Assembly (NCBI RefSeq): GCF_900168265.1
Contig: NZ_FVZF01000003.1
Coordinates: forward strand, 1-64,000
Length of the DNA stretch: 64,000 nt
DNA from: Salegentibacter salarius
GTDB lineage: Bacteria; Bacteroidota; Bacteroidia; Flavobacteriales; Flavobacteriaceae
Direction of reading: 5' to 3'
Shown here: piece by piece, positions 1 to 7,956 of the stretch
Layout of the letters: each line of letters starts with the position of its first letter
How positions within the stretch are numbered: the first letter of the stretch is position 1
Notes under the pieces: model-generated
What the model was told of the DNA's origin: nothing
Database searches by the model: none
The model's input: the letters and a program-made list of their open reading frames with translations, nothing else
Translations under genes and position numbers: made by a program

Positions 1-752
1 ACGCTACTTTTATGCGGATGAAAGATGATTATATGCAAAATGGGCAATTAAAACCCGGGTATAACCTTCAGGCCTCCACCAATAATCAGTTCATCACCAA
101 TTATACCTTAGCCCAAACCACCGCCGATACCACTACCTTAAAAGACCACTTGCAAGATCACATAAACTCCTACGATCAAACACCTCAAAGCCTTACCGCA
201 GATGCCGGCTATGGCAGTGAAGAGAATTATACCGATTTAGAAGAAAAGCAAATTACTGCTTATGTGAAATACAACTACTTCCACAAAGAGCAACGCGATA
301 AAAAGCACCGAGAAAACCTATTTCATCCAGACAATCTGTTCTATAATAAAGAAACCGATACGTATTATTGCCCGATGGGCCAGGCGATGAAGAAAGTAAA
401 AAGTTATAAGAGTGAAACCACTACCGGTTTTAAGCAGCAGATCCATCGTTACCAGGCCGCCAACTGCAAGGGGTGCCCTTTGCGGGGCAGCTGCCATAAA
501 GCTAAAGGGAACAGGACTATCGAACGTAATCACAACCTGATTCGCCACAAGGAAAAGGCCAGGAACCTACTACTAAGTGAAGCGGGAATAGCACATCGCA
601 AAAGAAGGTGTTGGGATGTAGAAGCTGTGTTTGGAAACATCAAGCAAAACATGGGCTTTAAGCGGTTTATGTTGCGGGGAATGGATAAAGTAACTACTGA
701 AATAGGATTAATAGCTATGGCGCACAACTTAAGAAAATTCAGTATAGCATAA
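1..752 (+). CDS. IS1182-type transposase, 3' part (cut by window edge)
   Basis: C-terminal part of a DDE transposase that would cut and move an insertion sequence. The reading frame is open to base 1 (codons before the first ATG at base 12 read on in frame), so the gene starts outside the window. Visible landmarks are the QNGQLKPGYNLQ segment, the catalytic Asp in TADAGYGSEENY, a CPMGQ...CKGCPLRGSCH cysteine cluster and the C-terminal WDVEAVFGNIKQNMGF with the last acidic residue, all typical of the IS1182 (IS5-like, Tnp_DDE_2/6) family. It ends with NLRKFSIA, a normal family end, so the 3' end is intact. Whether the element is complete cannot be seen. Family assignment is confident; activity is not known. 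Confidence 0.85.
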   Translation, partial: ATFMRMKDDYMQNGQLKPGYNLQASTNNQFITNYTLAQTTADTTTLKDHLQDHINSYDQTPQSLTADAGYGSEENYTDLEEKQITAYVKYNYFHKEQRDKKHRENLFHPDNLFYNKETDTYYCPMGQAMKKVKSYKSETTTGFKQQIHRYQAANCKGCPLRGSCHKAKGNRTIERNHNLIRHKEKARNLLLSEAGIAHRKRRCWDVEAVFGNIKQNMGFKRFMLRGMDKVTTEIGLIAMAHNLRKFSIA

Positions 753-835
753 GAGATGGGGGCTCATTGCCTTTTTTCATCAGAAAGAAAATTTACAAAA
801 AGAAGAAGTGCTTCATCTCACAAAACTTTTATCAA

Positions 836-878
836 TAAAAAAAGGCCATCTAAATACTTTTTAGACAGCCTCTTTTTT
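836..878 (-). terminator. Hairpin terminator read on the minus strand
   Basis: Stem GGCTGTCTAAA / TTTAGATGGCC on the minus strand, loop of five bases, followed by a run of T. The minus strand pairs fully with two G-U pairs, while the plus strand would have two A-C mismatches, so the RNA should be the minus strand. It would stop anything that reads through the two small-RNA-like units from the purF side. Confidence 0.55.
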
Positions 879-892
879 TATCAGAATGTTTA

Positions 893-984
893 AAATAAAA
901 AAAGGCGGATCATTGATCCACCTTTCTTTGCCCCAAATCTACCATGAACTTAACCTACTTATGTTATGGTGACTCTAAAGTATA
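893..984 (-). ncRNA. Small-RNA-like unit, copy A
   Basis: On the minus strand a promoter-like TTG-18 bp-TATACTTTA (box at 976-984) is followed by about 75 bases ending in a terminator, GGTGGATC AAT GATCCGCC plus a T run (stem bases 904-922). The block from CATAAGTAGG to GGGGCAAA is identical to copy B, 350 bases away. A weak 5' hairpin pairs CCAT with ATGG. The terminator stem uses a G-U pair only on the minus strand. An ATG in the conserved block (MVDLGQRKVDQ) gives only 11 codons and differs from copy B afterwards, so I favour a non-coding RNA. Function unknown. Confidence 0.5.
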
Positions 985-1078
985 ATGAATAAACCTTGCT
1001 CGCAACTTTTTTAGACCAATGGCATATTTATTTGTTAAAGTATTGAAAATCAAAAAATAATGTAAGATAATTTTGATT

Positions 1079-1140
1079 TTACTCGATAATCGAGATTAAA
1101 TCCTCCGTCCCGAAGAATCGGGATGCCTCGAAATCAAATT
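1079..1140. repeat. TTACTCGATAATCGAG repeat plus TCCCGA hairpin
   Basis: Begins with the palindromic core CTCGATAATCGAG followed by ATTAAATCCTCCG, then TCCCGA-AGAA-TCGGGA, then TCGAAATCAAAT. Related copies lie at 4337, 14553 and 37260 in this window, so it is a dispersed intergenic repeat. No coding potential seen. Confidence 0.6.
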
Positions 1141-1239
1141 TATTTTCCAATAATAATTCTGTGTGAGCTTGCTTCGAAATTGTTTACTTACAATTCACCT
1201 GAATGATTTCCTTTTGAAGAAGTTTGAGGTTCGGATAAA

Positions 1240-1332
1240 AATAAAAAAAGGCAGATCGTTAGATCCACCTTTTTTTGCCCCAAATCTACCATGAACTTAA
1301 CCTACTTATGTTTATGGTTCTGCTAAAGTATA
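1240..1332 (-). ncRNA. Small-RNA-like unit, copy B
   Basis: Second copy of the unit at 893-984. On the minus strand TATACTTTA (1324-1332) precedes CCATAAACATAAGTAGG, the shared block, and a terminator GGTGGATC TAAC GATCTGCC with a long T run (stems 1250-1257 and 1262-1269). The stem has two G-U pairs on the minus strand that would be A-C mismatches on the plus strand. It starts about 60 bases after the purF stop codon, so it could also act as the purF terminator, but its own promoter-like box and the second copy argue for a separate transcript. Confidence 0.5.
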
Positions 1333-1393
1333 TAAACTTATTCCTGCTAAAAATCATTTTAGATGAAAGGCAGAAAAATTTGTTTAAATGCAC

Positions 1394-3292
1394 TTAATAG
1401 GCTCTTCCTTCGTTTCCTTCGTAGAAATTAATAAAAGCTCTATTCACCACGCGATTACCTCCATTGGTTGGATAGTTACCCGTAAAATACCAGTCACCCA
1501 GGTTTTTAGGGCAGGCTTTATGCAAATTATCTACCGTTTGGTATATCACCTTCACATCTGCCTTTACATCAGTGTCACAAAGCAATTCTGAAATTTTATC
1601 TGAGATCTGCTCATCGGTAAAAGGTTCGTAGATTTCCTTAACGAAATTCTTCACTTCTTCATCGGCAAGATCTACCTGCAGTTTACATTTCTCGTAAACC
1701 TTTTCTACAATATCGTATTGGTTATTATCTTTTAAAAGCTCCAGGGCTGCCCTAAAAGCAACAAGACCTTCCAGGCGCGCCATATCTATACCATAACAAT
1801 CTGGATAACGAATTTGTGGAGCCGAAGAAACTACTACAATTTGTCTTGGATTTAACCTGTCCATCATTTTTATGATGCTTTTCTTTAAAGTGGTTCCCCT
1901 AACAATACTATCATCTATAATTACCAGGCTGTCTTCCGGTTTAACCACCCCGTAGGTGACGTCATAAACGTGGGCAACAAGATCGTCCCGGCTGCTATCT
2001 TCAGTAATAAAAGTTCTAAGCTTTACGTCTTTGATCGCAATTTTTTCGGTGCGTAACCTGTGAGCAAGTATTTCCTGAAGTCGCGCATCGGTTAAAGTAT
2101 CTTTTTCAGCTAGAATTGCATCGTTCTTCTGCTTGTTTAATTCATCCTGTGCGGCTTCTACCATTCCGTAGAAACTTGTTTCCGCGGTATTCGGAATAAA
2201 AGAGAATACCGTATTGATGGTGTCGTGGTTTATAGATTTCAAAACTTCAGGCATCAATAAGCGCCCAAGCATTTTACGTTCTTTATAGATCTCGGCATCG
2301 CTTCCGCGGGAAAAATAAATACGTTCAAAAGAACAGGCTTTTCGCTCTAATGGCTCAAGGATTTCTTTAATATTTACCTCGCCGCTTTTTTTGGTAATAA
2401 TAGCGTGTCCCGGCGGTAATTCGTGAACATCATTAAAGTCTACATTAAAAGCAGTTTGAATTACCGGCCTTTCTGATGCCACTACAACCACCTCGTCGTC
2501 TTTGTAATAAAATGCGGGACGAATTCCTGCAGGATCACGTAAAACAAATGAATCTCCGTGACCTAACAATCCTGCCATAGCATAGCCGCCATCCCAGCTT
2601 TTAGATGATTTTCTAAGAATTTTTGCGACGTTTAATTTTTCAGCAATTATAGGCGAAGCCTGTACTTTACTAAAACTTTTTTTCTTTAACTTCCTGTATA
2701 GCTTTTCTACTTCAGAATCCAGGAAATGGCCAATTTTTTCCATTACCGTAACGGTATCGGCCTTTTCTTTTGGATGTTGCCCTAATTCCACCAAACTATT
2801 AAAAAGCTGGTTTACATTGGTCATATTAAAATTCCCAGCCACAATCAGGTTACGGTGCATCCAGTTATTCTGTCTAAGAAATGGGTGTACACTTTCTATA
2901 CTATTCTTACCAAAAGTCCCGTAGCGAACGTGCCCAAGATAAACTTCACCTACATAGGGAAGGTTCTTTTTTTGCAGATCAACATTATCGGCATATTCCG
3001 GGTTTGCTTTAATTTCGTCGTTAATTCTCCCATTGATCTGTTCAAAAATATCCTGAATTGGTTGTGCCGCGTTAGATCTAATTCGGCTTATATAGCGATC
3101 TCCAGGGGCGGTATTTAATTTGATGTTAGCAAAACCGGCGCCATCCTGGCCGCGGTTATGCTGTTTTTCCATCATTAAATACATCTTATTAATCCCGTAA
3201 AAGGCAGTACCATATTTTTCTTTATAGTATTCCAGGGGTTTTAACAATCGTATTTGGGCAATCCCACATTCGTGTTTTAAGGCGTCACTCAT
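1394..3292 (-). CDS. purF: Amidophosphoribosyltransferase (long Bacteroidota form)
   Basis: First step of purine synthesis: transfers the amide of glutamine to PRPP to give phosphoribosylamine, in the cytoplasm. Starts MSDALKHECGIAQ; Cys9 is the expected N-terminal nucleophile of the class II glutamine amidotransferase domain once the first eight residues are removed, and KQHNRGQDGAG near 43-53 is the matching active-site segment. The type I phosphoribosyltransferase loop VIIDDSIVRGTT lies at 457-468. At 632 residues it is well over 100 longer than the roughly 505-residue E. coli enzyme; the extra material is spread through the middle and C-terminus, as is usual in this phylum. Follows a PfkB kinase on the same strand after a terminator, so it probably has its own promoter. 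Minor alternative: a PurF paralogue. Confidence 0.93.
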   Translation of the reverse strand: MSDALKHECGIAQIRLLKPLEYYKEKYGTAFYGINKMYLMMEKQHNRGQDGAGFANIKLNTAPGDRYISRIRSNAAQPIQDIFEQINGRINDEIKANPEYADNVDLQKKNLPYVGEVYLGHVRYGTFGKNSIESVHPFLRQNNWMHRNLIVAGNFNMTNVNQLFNSLVELGQHPKEKADTVTVMEKIGHFLDSEVEKLYRKLKKKSFSKVQASPIIAEKLNVAKILRKSSKSWDGGYAMAGLLGHGDSFVLRDPAGIRPAFYYKDDEVVVVASERPVIQTAFNVDFNDVHELPPGHAIITKKSGEVNIKEILEPLERKACSFERIYFSRGSDAEIYKERKMLGRLLMPEVLKSINHDTINTVFSFIPNTAETSFYGMVEAAQDELNKQKNDAILAEKDTLTDARLQEILAHRLRTEKIAIKDVKLRTFITEDSSRDDLVAHVYDVTYGVVKPEDSLVIIDDSIVRGTTLKKSIIKMMDRLNPRQIVVVSSAPQIRYPDCYGIDMARLEGLVAFRAALELLKDNNQYDIVEKVYEKCKLQVDLADEEVKNFVKEIYEPFTDEQISDKISELLCDTDVKADVKVIYQTVDNLHKACPKNLGDWYFTGNYPTNGGNRVVNRAFINFYEGNEGRAY

Positions 3293-3319
3293 AATAAAAG
3301 GATTTCAATCCTGTTTTAT

Positions 3320-3349
3320 ATAAAAAATGCCCTGAAAATTCAGGGCATA
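3320..3349 (-). terminator. Terminator of the PfkB kinase gene
   Basis: Perfect 10-bp stem ATGCCCTGAA/TTCAGGGCAT (3327-3348), followed on the minus strand by TTTTTTATAT. It begins about five bases after the kinase stop codon and separates that gene from purF. Confidence 0.8.
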
Positions 3350-3352
3350 GGT

Positions 3353-4276
3353 TTAGGTTAATGCTATTTCAAACTGAGTTAATTTCTTAAACTCTTCGAG
3401 GCGCGAATCAACTTCCTCGCCTGAAAGTTCTACCATCCTCTCGGTGCCAAATTTTTCAACGCAGAAGGAGGCAAGATTGGAACCATAAATAATGGCGTTT
3501 TTCATATTCGCAAAGCTTATGTCGCCGGTTTTTGCAATATATCCTGCAAAACCTCCTGCAAAAGTATCTCCGGCCCCGGTTGGGTCAAAAACTTCTTCTA
3601 AGGGGAGGGCGGGTGCAAAGAATACCTGCTCCTCGTGGAATAATAATGCGCCGTGTTCTCCTTTCTTAATTACCACATATTTAGGACCCATAGTTGCGAT
3701 CTTTTTGGCGGCTTTTGCTAAAGAGTATTCGCCAGAAAGTTGGCGGGCTTCTTCATCATTAATAGTGATCACATCTACTTTGCTAATCACTTTCATTAAA
3801 TCTTCCAGGGCATTATCCATCCAGAAGTTCATGGTATCAAGTATGGCAAGTTTTGGAGATTCAAGCTGTTCTAAAACGCTAAGTTGAACCAAAGGATGCA
3901 GGTTCCCCAACATCACAATTTCAGCGTCTTTATATTCGTTTGGAACTACTGGCTTAAAATCGGCAAGTACATTTAGCTGTGTGTCTAAAGTATCCCTCGA
4001 GTTAAGGTCGTTATGGTAGCGGCCACTCCAAAAGAAGGTTTTTCCGCCGGGAACCACTTCAATTCCCTCTATATTTATATTGTTTTTGGTAAGTAGGTCA
4101 AGGTATTCCTGTGGAAAATCGTCTCCTACAACAGATACCACCGCGCTATCTACATTAAACTGCGAGGCCGAAAGCCCAATATAGGTTCCTGCACCTCCAA
4201 GAATTTTATCTGTTTTCCCAAATGGGGTTTCAATAGCATCAAAGGCTACAGTGCCTACAATCAGTAATTTACTCAT
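3353..4276 (-). CDS. PfkB-family sugar or nucleoside kinase
   Basis: ATP-dependent kinase of the ribokinase/PfkB fold, cytoplasmic; the substrate cannot be read from the sequence (ribose, adenosine or another sugar are possible). The glycine-rich N-terminal motif GGAGTYIGLSASQF (27-40) and the C-terminal signature DPTGAGDTFAGGF (231-243), with catalytic Asp237, are both present, and 307 residues is a normal length. A perfect TATATTTG box lies 24 bases upstream of the ATG and a terminator directly follows, so it is probably transcribed alone. Its place beside purF and purN suggests, but does not prove, a role in nucleoside or ribose salvage. Confidence 0.85.
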   Translation of the reverse strand: MSKLLIVGTVAFDAIETPFGKTDKILGGAGTYIGLSASQFNVDSAVVSVVGDDFPQEYLDLLTKNNINIEGIEVVPGGKTFFWSGRYHNDLNSRDTLDTQLNVLADFKPVVPNEYKDAEIVMLGNLHPLVQLSVLEQLESPKLAILDTMNFWMDNALEDLMKVISKVDVITINDEEARQLSGEYSLAKAAKKIATMGPKYVVIKKGEHGALLFHEEQVFFAPALPLEEVFDPTGAGDTFAGGFAGYIAKTGDISFANMKNAIIYGSNLASFCVEKFGTERMVELSGEEVDSRLEEFKKLTQFEIALT

Positions 4277-4299
4277 AATTTGGTTTAAAAAATGTGCTG

Positions 4300-4307
4300 C
4301 AAATATA
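4300..4307 (-). promoter_or_regulatory. Promoter box TATATTTG of the PfkB kinase
   Basis: Exact match to the Bacteroidota -7 consensus TAnnTTTG on the minus strand, giving a leader of roughly 18 bases. No clear -33 TTTG at ideal spacing. Confidence 0.6.
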
Positions 4308-4336
4308 CAGTTTGTTTTTCAAGGGCTCAATCAAAA

Positions 4337-4361
4337 TTACTCGATAATCGAGATTTAAATG
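4337..4361. repeat. Copy of the TTACTCGATAATCGAG repeat
   Basis: TTACTCGATAATCGAGAT followed by TTAAATGTT, matching the start of the repeat at 1079. It sits upstream of the PfkB kinase promoter and downstream of rnhA. Confidence 0.55.
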
Positions 4362-4378
4362 TTAATAGGAAGGTGAAT

Positions 4379-4846
4379 CTAACTTTGCTGAAAACCTTCG
4401 TCTATTAATAGCCTTTTTTCTTTTGAGGCAGCCACCGCTAAAGCGTCGCAACGTTCGTTTTGCGGATGGTCATTATGTCCCTTTATCCACCTAAAACTTA
4501 CATTATGTTTCCTAATTTCCTTTAAAAACTCTATCCAGAGATCGGCATTCTTTCGGTCTTTAAAATTTTTCTTTTCCCAGCCGAAGACCCACTTTTTGTT
4601 TACCGCATCGGCTACATATTTTGAATCGGTAAAAACAATGGCAGAAACACCTGGTTTTTTTAATTTTTTTAGCGCTTCAATTACCGCCATCAACTCCATC
4701 CGGTTATTGGTAGTGTGTTTAAAACCTTTTGCGAATTCTTTACGATAGGATTTACCTACCCATTCCATAACAATGCCGTAACCGCCGGGGCCGGGATTTC
4801 CTCTCGCGGCGCCATCGGTATAAATGTGTACCTGGGCTGTTTGCAC
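4379..4846 (-). CDS. rnhA: Ribonuclease HI
   Basis: Cuts the RNA strand of RNA-DNA hybrids, removing primers and R-loops. The four metal-binding residues of the family are visible: Asp11 (IYTDGAARGNPGPGG), Glu51 (NNRMELMAV), Asp74 (VFTDSKYV) and Asp134 (NERCDALA), with His124 in KGHNDHP. The length of 155 residues equals the E. coli enzyme. The start is GTG: its G is also the last base of the purN TAG stop (TAGTG), so the two genes are coupled by a one-base overlap and form an operon. Very confident. Confidence 0.96.
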   Translation of the reverse strand: MQTAQVHIYTDGAARGNPGPGGYGIVMEWVGKSYRKEFAKGFKHTTNNRMELMAVIEALKKLKKPGVSAIVFTDSKYVADAVNKKWVFGWEKKNFKDRKNADLWIEFLKEIRKHNVSFRWIKGHNDHPQNERCDALAVAASKEKRLLIDEGFQQS

Positions 4847-5445
4847 TATTGGGATTTCTTTTGAAGCAATTGCTGAATAATTTCGGGGAAATGTTTGTAT
4901 TCCAGGTTGTGAATTTTTTCTGAGAGACTTTCCGGCGTGTCTTCTTCTGAAATATCTGTTTTTGCCTGAAAGATTATTTCGCCTTCATCATAATTTTCAT
5001 TTACAAAATGAATGCTGATCCCGCTTTCTTTTTCCTTATTCTGGATAATGCTTTCGTGCACTCTCATACCGTACATTCCTTTGCCACCATATTTTGGAAG
5101 TAGGGCCGGATGAATATTTACAATCTTACCCGGGAATTTTTTTAAAATGTCTTCGGGAAAAATCCACATAAATCCGGCTAAAACAATTAAATCTGGATTT
5201 ATATCCTCTAAAATATGCAGAACATCGTAACTATTATAGAGTGCATCCTTATCAAAATGAAGGGCTTTAACATTTAGATCGTGAGCTCTTTTTAGCACTT
5301 TTGCCGATCTTTTGTTCGAGAAAACCGCTACAACACTGGCATTGGGTGATTTTTGAAAAAATTTAATGATGTTTTCAGCATTGGTTCCGGAGCCGGAAGC
5401 AAAGACAACTATTTTTTTTTGATCAATATGTGCTGGAGTGCTCAA
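4846..5445 (-). CDS. purN: Phosphoribosylglycinamide formyltransferase
   Basis: Third step of purine synthesis: adds a formyl group from 10-formyltetrahydrofolate to GAR. The N-terminal nucleotide-binding motif VVFASGSGTNAENII, the NIHPALLPKYGGKGMYG segment carrying the catalytic Asn-His pair, and VNENYDEGEIIFQAK near the C-terminus (with the catalytic Asp) identify it. 199 residues is typical. No ATG is available before the conserved FASGSGTN, and the best start is TTG at 5445, giving a nine-residue extension; the exact start is uncertain. Translationally coupled to rnhA. Lies divergently from acpP. Confidence 0.93.
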   Translation of the reverse strand: MSTPAHIDQKKIVVFASGSGTNAENIIKFFQKSPNASVVAVFSNKRSAKVLKRAHDLNVKALHFDKDALYNSYDVLHILEDINPDLIVLAGFMWIFPEDILKKFPGKIVNIHPALLPKYGGKGMYGMRVHESIIQNKEKESGISIHFVNENYDEGEIIFQAKTDISEEDTPESLSEKIHNLEYKHFPEIIQQLLQKKSQ

Positions 5446-5555
5446 AATAAGCTTGTTAACAATTATTAGAATGTAAAATTAAGTCCTTTCAACGAAATTT
5501 ATGTAAATTACGAGCACATTTTTAAAGTAAAAATCGGTTTTAAAATAAAGTTTTT

Positions 5556-5563
5556 TATTTTTG
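5556..5563 (+). promoter_or_regulatory. Promoter box TATTTTTG of acpP-fabF-rnc
   Basis: Exact TAnnTTTG match 30 bases before the acpP ATG. It lies over a possible upstream TTG start, which helps to reject that longer reading of acpP. Confidence 0.65.
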
Positions 5564-5593
5564 CCACCTAATCAAAATTTAAATAAAAGTATT

Positions 5594-5830
5594 ATGTCAG
5601 ACATTGCATCAAGAGTAAAAGCGATTATCGTTGACAAGTTAGGTGTTGACGAGAACGAGGTAGTTAACGAAGCGAGCTTCACAAACGACCTGGGTGCTGA
5701 TTCATTGGACACTGTGGAATTGATCATGGAATTCGAAAAAGAATTCGACATCCAGATTCCTGATGACCAGGCTGAGAACATTGCCACAGTAGGTCAGGCA
5801 ATTTCTTATATTGAAGACGCAAAAAAATAA
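5594..5830 (+). CDS. acpP: Acyl carrier protein
   Basis: Carries growing fatty acyl chains on a phosphopantetheine arm in type II fatty acid synthesis. The attachment site is Ser37 in [12 protein letters not shown], and the protein is small (78 residues) and very acidic, as expected. The start is the ATG of [12 protein letters not shown]; a TTG 33 bases earlier in frame overlaps the promoter box and is not used. fabF follows 16 bases downstream, the usual arrangement in this phylum. Confidence 0.97.
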   Translation: MSDIASRVKAIIVDKLGVDENEVVNEASFTNDLGADSLDTVELIMEFEKEFDIQIPDDQAENIATVGQAISYIEDAKK

Positions 5831-5846
5831 AAAGAGTATAGACCAT

Positions 5847-7100
5847 ATGGAGTTAAAGCGAGTTGTAGTAACGGGCCTGGGAGCCCTAACCCCCATTGGT
5901 AACAATATTGAAGAATATTGGGAGGCTTTGGTAGCCGGAAAAAGTGGTGGTGCACCTATTACCTATTTCGATACTGAAAAATTCAAAACCAAATTCGCTT
6001 GTGAACTCAAAAATTTTGACCCGCTGGACTTCTTTGACCGCAAGGAAGTAAGAAGGCTGGACAGGTTTGCCCAATATGCCATTGTAGCTTCAGATGAAGC
6101 CATAAAAGATTCCGGCATCAATCTGGATACCGTAGATAAGTATCGGGTTGGTGTAATATGGGGGGCCGGAATTGGCGGATTGGAAACATTTCAGAATGAA
6201 GTGCTAAATTTCGCGAAAGGCGATGGTACACCAAGGTTTAACCCCTTCTTTATTCCTAAGATGATTGCTGATATTGCCCCGGGTAATATCTCTATTCGTC
6301 ACGGGTTTATGGGAGCAAATTACACTACTGTTTCAGCTTGTGCATCTGCGGCTAATGCCATGATAGATGCGCTAAATAATATTAGGCTGGGGCATAGTGA
6401 TATTATTGTTTCCGGAGGTTCAGAAGCAGCGGTAACTATGGCGGGAATGGGTGGCTTTAATGCCATGCATGCCTTATCTACACAAAACGATAATCCTCAA
6501 ACAGCTTCAAGACCATTTGATGCTACGCGAGATGGTTTCGTGCTAGGAGAGGGTAGTGGAGCACTTATTCTTGAAGAATACGAGCACGCAAAAGCCAGGG
6601 GAGCCAAAATTTATGCTGAAGTTCTTGGAGGAGGTTTATCTTCTGATGCTTACCACATGACAGCGCCTCATCCTGAAGGAAATGGAGTTGTGGCGGTAAT
6701 GGAAAACTGTCTTAGTAATGCAGAAATGAAGCCCGAAGATGTAGACGCCATTAACACGCACGGAACTTCAACACCACTAGGTGATGTAGCCGAGTTGAAA
6801 GCGATAAGCAAGGTTTTTGGTGAACACGCCAAAACCATAAACATCAATTCAACAAAGTCTATGACCGGGCACTTACTTGGTGCTGCCGGTGCGGTAGAAG
6901 CGATTTCAGCAATTCTATCTATGCAACATGGTATTGTACCACCTACCATTAATCACGAACATAAGGATGAAAATATTGATCCTGAGTTGAATCTTACTTT
7001 AAATAAGGCTCAAAAACGTGATGTGAAAGTTGTTATGAGTAACACTTTTGGATTTGGAGGGCATAATGCCTGTGTATTATTTAAAAAGTACGATGAATAA
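5847..7100 (+). CDS. fabF: 3-oxoacyl-ACP synthase II
   Basis: Condensing enzyme that elongates acyl-ACP with malonyl-ACP. The catalytic triad is visible as Cys165 (TTVSACASAANAM), His305 (AINTHGTSTPLGD) and His342 (KSMTGHLLGAAG); 417 residues is the normal length. The start at MELKRVVVTGLG is chosen over an in-frame ATG 36 bases upstream because that one lies inside acpP. It sits between acpP and rnc as one transcription unit. Confidence 0.97.
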   Translation: MELKRVVVTGLGALTPIGNNIEEYWEALVAGKSGGAPITYFDTEKFKTKFACELKNFDPLDFFDRKEVRRLDRFAQYAIVASDEAIKDSGINLDTVDKYRVGVIWGAGIGGLETFQNEVLNFAKGDGTPRFNPFFIPKMIADIAPGNISIRHGFMGANYTTVSACASAANAMIDALNNIRLGHSDIIVSGGSEAAVTMAGMGGFNAMHALSTQNDNPQTASRPFDATRDGFVLGEGSGALILEEYEHAKARGAKIYAEVLGGGLSSDAYHMTAPHPEGNGVVAVMENCLSNAEMKPEDVDAINTHGTSTPLGDVAELKAISKVFGEHAKTININSTKSMTGHLLGAAGAVEAISAILSMQHGIVPPTINHEHKDENIDPELNLTLNKAQKRDVKVVMSNTFGFGGHNACVLFKKYDE

Positions 7101-7111
7101 CCAAATGTAAT

Positions 7112-7843
7112 ATGGGCGTTATTCGAAATATATTAAATTCCCGTTCTGGTAAAGGCGGGAATTTTTTTTCTGTTTTATACAAAATGCTGGGTTTTAAGCC
7201 TAAAAACCTGCTTCACTACCAAAAAGCATTTACCCATCGTTCTCTTAATATTAAAGATGAAAAAGGAAATGCTATAAGTTTTGAACGCCTGGAATTCTTA
7301 GGTGATGCAATGCTTAGTGCGGTTATCGCTTCCCATCTTTTTAAAGCGGTTCCCGGCGGAAATGAAGGTTATCTTACCAAGATGCGATCTAAAGTGGTAA
7401 GCCGAAAGCATTTAAATGAACTGGGCAAGGATCTTAATCTTATAGATCACGTACAAACTAATATTCCAAAAGATCAATTCGGTTCCAACATTCACGGTAA
7501 TTTATTTGAAGCTTTAATAGGCGCGATTTATCTGGACAGAGGTTATAAATACTGTAAACGTTTTATTCACGAGAGGGTGATTGAACCTTACGTAGATATA
7601 GAGCAATTAGAAGGCCGGGTAATAAGTTACAAGAGTCTTTTTATTGAATGGTGTCAGAAAGAGAAGCGAGAATTCGACTTTGAAGTTTATGAAGACACCG
7701 GGAATGATGAAGTAAAACATTTCGCTGTGAAATTGCGGTTAGATGATAAAGTTGTGGCAAAAGCAAGAGCTACCTCAAAAAAGAAAGCTGAAGAAAAAAC
7801 CGCAAAAAGAGCTTATTACGCACTTCAAAATAAAATCACTTAA
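7112..7843 (+). CDS. rnc: Ribonuclease III
   Basis: Double-strand-specific endoribonuclease for rRNA and mRNA processing. The signature FERLEFLGDAML (57-68) supplies Glu58, Glu61 and Asp65, and GNLFEALIGAIYLD (129-142) supplies Glu133; a double-stranded-RNA-binding domain follows (about 165-240, ending KKKAEEKTAKRAYYAL). The position of E. coli Asp114 is Asn130 here. There is a long basic N-terminal tail before the catalytic domain (about 30 residues). Third gene of the acpP-fabF-rnc unit, 11 bases after fabF. Confidence 0.95.
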   Translation: MGVIRNILNSRSGKGGNFFSVLYKMLGFKPKNLLHYQKAFTHRSLNIKDEKGNAISFERLEFLGDAMLSAVIASHLFKAVPGGNEGYLTKMRSKVVSRKHLNELGKDLNLIDHVQTNIPKDQFGSNIHGNLFEALIGAIYLDRGYKYCKRFIHERVIEPYVDIEQLEGRVISYKSLFIEWCQKEKREFDFEVYEDTGNDEVKHFAVKLRLDDKVVAKARATSKKKAEEKTAKRAYYALQNKIT

Positions 7844-7931
7844 AATTGTGAAATTAGCGCAAACTATAACGTTTTCGTAGATAAATATGAATTTTTGAAG
7901 GTGTAAAGCTTCATTTTTCTCAATCTTATCT

Positions 7932-7939
7932 TATCTTTA
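7932..7939 (+). promoter_or_regulatory. Probable promoter box TATCTTTA before the IPExxxVDY gene
   Basis: One base off the TAnnTTTG consensus. The expected transcript start, near 7945, lies just before the ATG at 7957 and leaves no room for the in-frame TTG at 7948 to be used with a leader. Confidence 0.4.
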
Positions 7940-7956
7940 ACCTTAAATTGAAAGCT

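Larger units (their letters stand above)
1..878 (+). mobile_element. Right end of an IS1182-like insertion sequence
   Basis: The transposase fragment plus its 3' flank. The inferred right end is near 860-878, where TTTAGACAGCCTC reads as the inverted form of GAGGCTGTCTAAA, a sequence that also closes a non-coding element at 26401-26540. The left end is outside the window, so no target-site duplication can be checked and the right boundary is a guess. The same bases also form a minus-strand terminator hairpin, so the end sequence may instead be a plain terminator. Confidence 0.4.
753..1393. other. Gene-free stretch between IS1182 fragment and purF
   Basis: No protein-coding gene is supported here. 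It holds, from left to right, a minus-strand terminator hairpin (836-878), a small-RNA-like unit (893-984), a copy of the TTACTCGATAATCGAG repeat followed by the hairpin TCCCGAAGAATCGGGA (1079-1140), unassigned AT-rich DNA, and a second small-RNA-like unit (1240-1332) that lies just beyond the purF stop codon. Confidence 0.7.

Noticed and set aside
893-1332. CRISPR-like direct repeat
   Set aside because: Only two copies with about 260 bases of unrelated DNA between them and no cas genes; the terminator and promoter features fit a small RNA better.
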